Assembly: GCA_017999075.1 (NCBI GenBank)
Contig: JAGOBX010000288.1
Span: 1 to 5,199, forward strand
From: Candidatus Babelota bacterium
GTDB taxonomy: Bacteria; JAGOBX01
DNA length: 5,199 bases
Direction: 5' to 3'
The notes under the pieces are model-generated. The model saw nothing but the letters and a program-made list of their open reading frames with translations, was not told the DNA's origin and searched no databases. Position 1 is the first letter of the stretch. The number at the start of each line of letters is the position of its first letter. The position numbers and the translations under genes are program-made. Positions 1-5,199 of this stretch are shown piece by piece.

Positions 1-3000
1 TACTGATAGTGTTTACTTCTTGCGGAACTGATTCTGACAAGACGAATACTACAGAGGTAACATTCGGGGTGTTATATCCTGAAACAGGCAGCCTTGCATT
101 TCCTGGATTGAGCAGCAAAGCTGCTATGGATCTTGCAGTTCAGGATATAAATAATTATTTTCAATCTAAAAATAAAGCTATAAGAATAAATCTTTCTTAT
201 AAAGATACTGCCGGAGATTCTGCATTAGCTCTTGTAAAAATCAAAGAATTTTACAATCAAGGTATACGTGTAATAATCGGACCTTATACAAGCGAAGAAG
301 CTTCAGCTGTCCGTGAATACGCGAATCTTAATGATATGATATTATTAGGATGGGGAAGCACTGCTCCATCTCTTGCAATAAGCAATGATAATTTAATGAG
401 ATTTATTCCGACTGATGTTTTACAGGCTGCAGCAATAGCTCAGAAAATGTATGAAAAAGGAGTAACTGCAGTAGTCGGATTGAATAGAAATGATGTTTGG
501 GGAAATGATTTTATAAATCAGATGAAATCTGCTCTGCCTAATTATAATATTACTTATATTGACGGTATTTCATATAATCCTTCAACAACAGATTTTTCGG
601 CTACAGTTTCAAGTTTAAATTCAAAAATAACTACAACTCGCGATTATTATGAGTCTGATTCTATAGCTGTTATGTTAATTTCTTATGATGAAGCAGGTAA
701 AATTTTTACTGCCGCCAATGCTTATTCTGTTCTGCAAAACACAAAATGGTTTGGCTGCGACGGTAATTATAATTTTATTGATTTTACAACTTATCCAGTT
801 GCAGGAACTTTTGCAGTTAACCCTAAAGTATCCTTTTTAGCATCTTGTTATTTAACTGCATATAATGCAGGAGATACTCCTTCAGTATCTGCTTTTCTTC
901 CCTCTCCGACAACGTTAAATTCAAGAATTTCTGCAATTACAGGCACTTCAACAGGAAACGATTATTATATGATAGCTTATGATATGTTATGGATAGCATC
1001 GTTGGCTTATGATCAAACGGCTTCAGGAGCAACTATAAGTTCTTTAAAACAAAATATAGTTAATGTTGCGAGTGATACTTATGTAGGAGTTAACGGACAA
1101 ATAGTTTTTAATTCTTCAGGAGACAGAACAACTGGAGGTTATGGTTATTTTGGAGTTCGCCAGAACGGAGCGAATTATGAATGGTTTATGGATTCTGTTT
1201 ATAAAAAATATAGTATAAATAAAGCTGCTTCTGCATCGTATGCAACTTACCAATCTACGAGTCAGGATAATTCCGATTCTATAATTTTAATTGAAGTGGG
1301 TTCCATATCAAATGTTATGACTTCAGAAGAATATACTTACTGGTGGTATTACTGGTGGTGGGATTTGATATATTTGAGCGGCAATTATGAAGAAGAAAAT
1401 TATTATAATATGTATCTAAGATACAAGTTAAATATTCCTCAAAGTGTAACGCTTGATGATACAGGTAATATATATGTTACTGATGTTGGTCTTTCCCGAG
1501 TAATAAAATTTGACGGTGATGGATTTAAGTTAGCAGAATGGGGATCGTTTGGAAACGGATATGATACGAATTTGATTTATCCTGCAGGTCTTTCAACAGG
1601 CAACAATTTTTGTTATGTTTCAGACAGAGACAGTCATACAATAAAAAAATATGATTTATACGGTAATTTTATTGCAAAGTTTGGAGTTTTTGATAATAAT
1701 GTTCCAACAGTAGGAAAATTTAATAAACCAGGAAAAATGTTCTATGACAGATTTGCCAATAATTTATTTGTTATAGATTCTTTTAATAACCGTTTACAGT
1801 ATATGGATAACGGAGGAACCTGGCGTGCAGCTTTTGCAAACAGCAGCGAACCTGTTGGATTTGCAGCTACAAATAATAATTATTATTTATTGACACGCGG
1901 GGATTATAAGATAACCAAGTTTAACAAAACCGATACAACTGTTTCTACTTCATTTGGAAGTTATGGTCTTGGATTGGGAAAATTTTTATATCCTGTTGAT
2001 TTAACGGTTTCAAATGATTCTATAATAGTTCTTGACAATTACAGTATTCACGCGTTTGATAATGCAGGTACTCCGAAATTAAGATGGAATTCATACGGGA
2101 AATTAAGAAATCCTACTTCTATTACTTCTGATACGGCGGGTTATGTATATGTAACTGATGCTGGAAAGAATTGCGTTAATATTTATAGAATATATAATTC
2201 TCAGGATATTTTAGTAAAATCTTTGAACAATGGCGCAGCGCCTGATTCATGGCCGTACAGAATTGCTGTCGATAATGTCAATAATTTAGTATATGTTGCT
2301 ACCTGGTCGCATTGGCATGACATTGAGGATAATTGTATGATAAAAGAATGTGTTCTTCAACTGGATGCTAATCTTAATGTATTAAAAATATGGGGTTCAG
2401 AGTTAAATAACGATAGAGAGACCGTTAATTCTTTAGGTAATTTTTCGAGTATAGAGTCTATTATTGTTGATAAAGACGGTAATGTTTTTGTTTCAGATCA
2501 ATCTAATTACAGAATCCAGAAACTTGCTGCCGGAAGCAATACATGGACTTTATTTGTAGATGGAAGCACAGATAATCTTAGAGGGCTTAAGGGTTTAGCA
2601 TCAGACAGTCAGGGTAATATTTATGCGATAGATAAATATTCCAACAAAATTTTGAAATATTCTGCAGCAGGAACTTTGTTATCTGAAACATTGCTTGATT
2701 CTTTAGATGAACACGGATTTAATTATTTATCTGTTGCGAACAACGGAAATATTTATCTGCTGAATACATCTTATTGCAATATAGCTGTTTTTAACAGTAA
2801 TATGCAGTTTGTTACTCAGTGGGGAGATTATGGATTTGAAAACGGAAAATTTTTGTGGCCGACAGATATTAAAACAGACGCAAATAACAATGTTTATGTA
2901 GTTGATTCTGATAATTCGAGAATATCAAAATTTGATTCTACAGGCAAATTTATAAAGAAATGGGGAACTTACGGATATGATAAACTTCAATTTTCATATC

Positions 3001-3080
3001 CATACGGTATAGCTGTTGACAATGATTGGATTTGGGTTGCTGACAGCGATAATGCGCGTATTCAAAAGTTTCGTCAATAA
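1..3080 (+). CDS. Lipoprotein fusing a LivJ-type periplasmic-binding domain to twelve NHL beta-propeller repeats (5' partial)
   Basis: The reading frame is open to the left edge. The first in-frame start-like codon is GTG at 9, but the codons before it (L-I at 3-8) continue a hydrophobic stretch ending in V-F-T-S-C. This reads as a lipobox, with the lipidated Cys at 21-23, so the true start lies upstream. Residues below count from GTG as 1. Residues ~16-400 match Peripla_BP_6/LivJ: GVLYPETG near the start, IIGPYTSEEAS (89-99) and GWGSTAPSLA (114-123) at the usual ligand-cleft positions, YDMLW (324-328), and GVNGQIVF (360-367). Residues ~405-474 are a linker with a Tyr/Trp cluster. Residues ~475-1023 are twelve NHL repeats ending at the stop. 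Gly follows the Cys; under the E. coli sorting rule this would favour the outer membrane. The binding domain suggests small-molecule (possibly amino-acid) recognition, and the propellers suggest a protein or glycan contact surface. Ligand, partner and any transport role are unknown, and no ABC permease or ATPase is visible beside it. Confidence 0.9.
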   Translation, partial: LIVFTSCGTDSDKTNTTEVTFGVLYPETGSLAFPGLSSKAAMDLAVQDINNYFQSKNKAIRINLSYKDTAGDSALALVKIKEFYNQGIRVIIGPYTSEEASAVREYANLNDMILLGWGSTAPSLAISNDNLMRFIPTDVLQAAAIAQKMYEKGVTAVVGLNRNDVWGNDFINQMKSALPNYNITYIDGISYNPSTTDFSATVSSLNSKITTTRDYYESDSIAVMLISYDEAGKIFTAANAYSVLQNTKWFGCDGNYNFIDFTTYPVAGTFAVNPKVSFLASCYLTAYNAGDTPSVSAFLPSPTTLNSRISAITGTSTGNDYYMIAYDMLWIASLAYDQTASGATISSLKQNIVNVASDTYVGVNGQIVFNSSGDRTTGGYGYFGVRQNGANYEWFMDSVYKKYSINKAASASYATYQSTSQDNSDSIILIEVGSISNVMTSEEYTYWWYYWWWDLIYLSGNYEEENYYNMYLRYKLNIPQSVTLDDTGNIYVTDVGLSRVIKFDGDGFKLAEWGSFGNGYDTNLIYPAGLSTGNNFCYVSDRDSHTIKKYDLYGNFIAKFGVFDNNVPTVGKFNKPGKMFYDRFANNLFVIDSFNNRLQYMDNGGTWRAAFANSSEPVGFAATNNNYYLLTRGDYKITKFNKTDTTVSTSFGSYGLGLGKFLYPVDLTVSNDSIIVLDNYSIHAFDNAGTPKLRWNSYGKLRNPTSITSDTAGYVYVTDAGKNCVNIYRIYNSQDILVKSLNNGAAPDSWPYRIAVDNVNNLVYVATWSHWHDIEDNCMIKECVLQLDANLNVLKIWGSELNNDRETVNSLGNFSSIESIIVDKDGNVFVSDQSNYRIQKLAAGSNTWTLFVDGSTDNLRGLKGLASDSQGNIYAIDKYSNKILKYSAAGTLLSETLLDSLDEHGFNYLSVANNGNIYLLNTSYCNIAVFNSNMQFVTQWGDYGFENGKFLWPTDIKTDANNNVYVVDSDNSRISKFDSTGKFIKKWGTYGYDKLQFSYPYGIAVDNDWIWVADSDNARIQKFRQ
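1431..3077 (+). repeat. Array of twelve NHL-type repeats (protein level), probably two six-bladed propellers
   Basis: The repeats are diverged in DNA but clear in protein. Each has a turn usually containing Pro, then a strand pattern close to 'GIAVD-GNIYVTD-RIQKF-G-WGSYG'. The Pro, or the residue in its place, falls at 477, 525, 574, 615, 662, 702, 749, 815, 860, 907, 951 and 998. Spacing is 40-49 residues, except 66 between repeats 7 and 8. The best repeats are the first (DDTGNIYVTD) and the last two (NNNVYVVDSDNSRISKF; WIWVADSDNARIQKF). The last repeat stops after its third strand, which fits closure by a strand from the N-terminal side of the array. NHL propellers usually have six blades, so two tandem propellers with a boundary near residue 745 is the simplest reading. 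That split is inferred from the count, not seen directly. Confidence 0.85.
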
Positions 3081-3090
3081 AATTTTTTGA

Positions 3091-3140
3091 TAATTAAATA
3101 GTCCCGGGAAATAATTTGGTTTTCCGGGATTATTTAATTA
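3091..3140. terminator. Bidirectional terminator hairpin between convergent genes
   Basis: The arms 3091-3111 and 3120-3140 are complementary over 21 bp, with two G-T positions that pair as G-U in plus-strand RNA, around an 8-base loop (TAATTTGG). The core is GC-rich (TCCCGGGAAA facing TTTTCCGGGA). Outside it, each strand reads a T-rich tail close to TATTTAATTA, in place of a pure T-tract. The hairpin begins 10 bases after the plus-strand stop, and its right arm contains the stop codon and last codons of the minus-strand gene. It can therefore serve both genes. The symmetry and position are seen; termination itself is inferred. Confidence 0.75.
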
Positions 3141-4380
3141 ACCAAAATTCCGGATTAACTGTTTTTTTGCCTTCCCGTATTTGAAAAAATAAACTTGTAC
3201 CGAATAACGAACCAGTATCTCCTGCTTTTCCTATAATCTGCTGGACACCAATTTTCTGTTCATGCTTGACAAGTATTTCATTTAAATGAGCATAAAGGGT
3301 TATATAATCAGAACCATGAGAAATTATTACTGTCCAGCCGAATGAATCTATCCAGTCGGCAAAAATCACTATGCCTTCGGCTACTGAAAAAATTTCCTGG
3401 TTATCAAAACATTTAATTTCTATTCCATCGGTTTTTATTTCAAATCTGTACTTTGAGTTTGTTCCTGAAAATTTTGATAATATTTTGTTTAATTTTGTTC
3501 TTTTTAACGGCCATGGCAATTTCCCTTTTTTATTTTTGAATCCTAATTTGCTTAATTCTATCAGTTCTTTGGTTTGTTTCTGTTCGATAACCAAATTGTT
3601 GATGGTGGCTTCGATAACTTTCATTTGCCTTTGTCTGTTTTCAATTTCTAAAGTTAAATATTCTCTGTTTTTAGCTAATTTTTCGATAAATTTTTCTTTT
3701 TCATTCTTTGTTGATACAAGTTTATTTTTTATAATTTCATAATCCGCAAGAAGTTTATTTTTTTCTGTTTTATTGGTTTCAAGAGTTTCCTTATCGGTTT
3801 TTAGTTTTGCAATTAAATAAAGAATTTTTTCTATTTGCAGTCTGTCGTTTTGAGATATCATATTCAACATTTTGAATTTTAGAGAAAATTCGATAATTTT
3901 TTTTGATTCAAGAAGCGTCATCAAATTTGACAGAGAAGAATATTTTTTATGTTCTTTAAAAGTTGAACGCAATCGTTTGGAAAATTTAATTTTGCAGTTT
4001 TTCAGTTCTGATTCGTTAATTTCTATTTGATTAACGGAATTTTCAATTTTTTGGTTCAATTCAGTTATTTTTGATGTTATATCGGAAATAATAGTATTTA
4101 ATTCGATTATTTTGCTGTCAATTTTAAAAAGTTCGTTGTTTAATAATTTTTCTTTATCTTTAGCAAACTCAATTTGGTTTCCAAGCTTAATAATTTCAGA
4201 AAGATTTTGTTTTTTTTGCTGGTTTTGCTGAATTTCTTTATTTTTCAGCAATAATAATTTTTCTTCAAGAGATTGATTTTGTATGTTTTCATTTTTTTTT
4301 GGTTTATCTGCGTTAAGACCTGTATTTAAATAAAAAAGACAAAATAAAGAAAAAAATATTGTTATACAGCAGTTATTCAT
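3130..4380 (-). CDS. envC: EnvC-like murein hydrolase activator: signal peptide, long coiled coil, degenerate LytM (M23) domain
   Basis: This is a 416-residue predicted periplasmic protein. Residues 1-24 form a hydrophobic signal peptide with a plausible cleavage site after LNA (22-24). Its n-region (MNN) carries no Lys or Arg, which is unusual. Residues ~35-280 are rich in K, E, N, Q, I and L with heptad-like spacing, as in the EnvC coiled coil that contacts FtsX. KGKLPWPL (285-292) is the typical lead-in to LytM domains. Residues ~306-416 are LytM/M23-like, with AEGIVIFA (334-341), FGWTVIISHG (347-356), LYAHL (362-366) and IIGKAGDTGSLFGTSLFF (382-399). The zinc sites are lost: the usual HxxxD is replaced around KTDGIE (316-321), and the usual HLHFE reads SLFFQ (396-400). 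It therefore probably activates a separate amidase or other wall hydrolase, as E. coli EnvC does. The start at 4380 is supported by the signal peptide and by overlap with the ftsX stop. The class is secure; strict orthology to envC is less so. Confidence 0.85.
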   Translation of the reverse strand: MNNCCITIFFSLFCLFYLNTGLNADKPKKNENIQNQSLEEKLLLLKNKEIQQNQQKKQNLSEIIKLGNQIEFAKDKEKLLNNELFKIDSKIIELNTIISDITSKITELNQKIENSVNQIEINESELKNCKIKFSKRLRSTFKEHKKYSSLSNLMTLLESKKIIEFSLKFKMLNMISQNDRLQIEKILYLIAKLKTDKETLETNKTEKNKLLADYEIIKNKLVSTKNEKEKFIEKLAKNREYLTLEIENRQRQMKVIEATINNLVIEQKQTKELIELSKLGFKNKKGKLPWPLKRTKLNKILSKFSGTNSKYRFEIKTDGIEIKCFDNQEIFSVAEGIVIFADWIDSFGWTVIISHGSDYITLYAHLNEILVKHEQKIGVQQIIGKAGDTGSLFGTSLFFQIREGKKTVNPEFWLIK

Positions 4381-4382
4381 TA
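4378..4382 (-). promoter_or_regulatory. TAATG stop/start overlap coupling ftsX to the envC-like gene
   Basis: On the minus strand the ftsX stop TAA and the downstream ATG share one A. The preceding bases (GGTTGATGATAAT) contain no strong Shine-Dalgarno sequence. Translation of the EnvC-like protein is therefore likely to depend on ribosomes finishing ftsX, which would help keep the two interacting products in proportion. The overlap is seen; coupling is inferred. Confidence 0.7.
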
Positions 4383-5199
4383 ATTATCATCAACCGACAT
4401 ATTTGTAAATCTTGATAATGCGAATAATGAACCGATTATTCCGGCGATAAATGCGGAAATAAAGATTATGCCTATTTCTTGGCCGTTTAAAAAAACAAAC
4501 TCAAATTCTGAAAATATAGGAAAAGGAAATTTTTTCAGTAAAAAATTGAATCCTGAATAAAGTATAATCAAACAAAGTGTAACGGAAATTATCATTGTAA
4601 TGGCAGATTCAATTATGAATGGCAACCGTATAAAAAATTTGGTTACACCTATTAATTTTTGTATTTCTATTTCAGATGATCTTGAATAAAAGGTTAGCTG
4701 AATAGTGTTGAACACAATAAATATTGAAAATAAAAACATTAATATAACAATTATATATAAAATATAATTTATGGTTTTATTTAAAGTTTGAAGATAATTT
4801 AATTTTTTTTGTCCGGAATCTATTGATTCAATTCCATTAAAAATGTTGATTTGAGAAAGGAATTTTGAAATATTGACAGCATCAATTTTTTTTAAATAAA
4901 TTTCAAAATAAGCAGGTAAAGGATTATCAATTATTCCTTCAATGAGTTCCGGTATATCTTTAGAATTTTCTTTAAATTCATTAAGAGCCTGTTCTTTTGT
5001 AAAATATTTAAAACTGCTGATGTCAGAGTTTGATTTAAAAAAATCATTAAGAACGTCTAATGATTTGGATGTAATATCATCGTCTAAATAAATAATTATA
5101 GTAATATCTGTTTTTATTTGATATATGAACTTTTCGATATTTTTTGACAGTAAATAAAAAAATACTATAAAAAATATTGATATTGATATAACAAAAATA
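4380..5199 (-). CDS. ftsX: Cell-division ABC transporter-like permease FtsX (5' partial)
   Basis: The minus-strand frame is open from the right edge to the stop at 4382-4380 and gives 272 visible residues. The family is usually ~290-300, so only the cytoplasmic N-terminus is missing. ATG at 4739 is internal, inside the second membrane segment, and is not the start. The layout is that of FtsX: TM1 at visible residues ~1-18 (IFVISISIFFIVFFYLL), an extracytoplasmic domain ~19-140, TM2 ~143-168, TM3 ~195-218 and TM4 ~242-261. The extracytoplasmic domain carries two hallmarks, FTKEQAL (66-72) and NPLPAYFEIYL (92-102). The loop after TM2 has EIEIQKLIGVTKFFIRLPF (176-194), matching the family pattern EI-LVGA-FIR-PF. 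FtsX does not transport a solute. With the ATPase FtsE it relays ATP hydrolysis to a periplasmic partner that turns on septal wall hydrolases, and that partner is probably the gene overlapping it downstream. ftsE is expected just beyond the right edge but is not seen. Confidence 0.93.
   Translation of the reverse strand, partial: IFVISISIFFIVFFYLLSKNIEKFIYQIKTDITIIIYLDDDITSKSLDVLNDFFKSNSDISSFKYFTKEQALNEFKENSKDIPELIEGIIDNPLPAYFEIYLKKIDAVNISKFLSQINIFNGIESIDSGQKKLNYLQTLNKTINYILYIIVILMFLFSIFIVFNTIQLTFYSRSSEIEIQKLIGVTKFFIRLPFIIESAITMIISVTLCLIILYSGFNFLLKKFPFPIFSEFEFVFLNGQEIGIIFISAFIAGIIGSLFALSRFTNMSVDDN

Noticed and set aside
9-11. GTG at 9 as the true start of the lipoprotein gene
   Set aside because: It falls inside a lipobox (LIVFTSC) whose hydrophobic stretch begins before it. 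A start here would leave only four residues before the lipidated Cys and no signal peptide.
1431-3077. DNA-level tandem repeat, CRISPR or recombining repeat array
   Set aside because: The periodicity is visible only in the protein. The DNA copies are strongly diverged, unequal in length and have no constant spacer.
3081-3129. Small RNA or tRNA in the gap between the convergent genes
   Set aside because: The gap is only 49 bases, is fully accounted for by the terminator hairpin, and has no cloverleaf or promoter-like elements.
3130-3500. Active M23 endopeptidase
   Set aside because: The zinc-binding His and Asp positions are substituted in both motifs.
3371-3742. Plus-strand open frame of 123 codons
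   Set aside because: It lies entirely antisense to the well-supported EnvC-like gene. Its Phe/Ser-rich product mirrors the Lys/Glu-rich coding strand, and it has no recognisable domain.
4380-4739. Short 119-residue membrane protein starting at ATG 4739
   Set aside because: The frame continues upstream with clear FtsX sequence, so this ATG is internal to the second membrane segment.

Overview
The window is AT-rich chromosomal DNA and holds three protein genes, two of them cut by the window edges. FtsX, an EnvC-like periplasmic activator with a degenerate LytM domain, and a large lipoprotein together point to a bacterium with a cell wall and a periplasm, most likely a diderm. Standard-code stops are used, W is read from TGG, and no in-frame TGA was seen. 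The low GC and the large NHL-repeat lipoprotein would fit a host-associated lineage such as Elusimicrobiota (Endomicrobium-like), but this phylum guess is weak and rests on no diagnostic marker.

Left part (1-3080, plus strand): one very long gene encodes a predicted lipoprotein. Most of its signal peptide lies beyond the left edge, but the lipobox Cys is visible. Its N-terminal ~400 residues form a type-I periplasmic-binding domain of the branched-chain amino-acid (LivJ/Peripla_BP_6) family. A Tyr/Trp-rich linker follows, and then twelve NHL-type beta-propeller repeats of about 47 residues, enough for two six-bladed propellers. This joining of a solute-binding fold to a double propeller is the most unusual feature of the window.

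Middle (3081-3140): the convergent genes are separated by only 49 bases. A 21-bp inverted repeat with a GC-rich core spans this gap and runs into the last codons of the minus-strand gene. It is probably a bidirectional terminator.

Right part (3130-5199, minus strand): ftsX comes first in transcription and lacks only its extreme N-terminus. It overlaps an envC-like gene by one base (TAATG). FtsX normally works with the ATPase FtsE, which would be expected just beyond the right edge. Together they transmit ATP-driven conformational change across the inner membrane to a coiled-coil/LytM partner that switches on cell-wall hydrolases at division. The LytM domain here has lost the zinc ligands, so it should act as an activator and not as an enzyme. 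The two gene groups converge and probably belong to separate transcription units. Nothing in the window links the lipoprotein to cell division.
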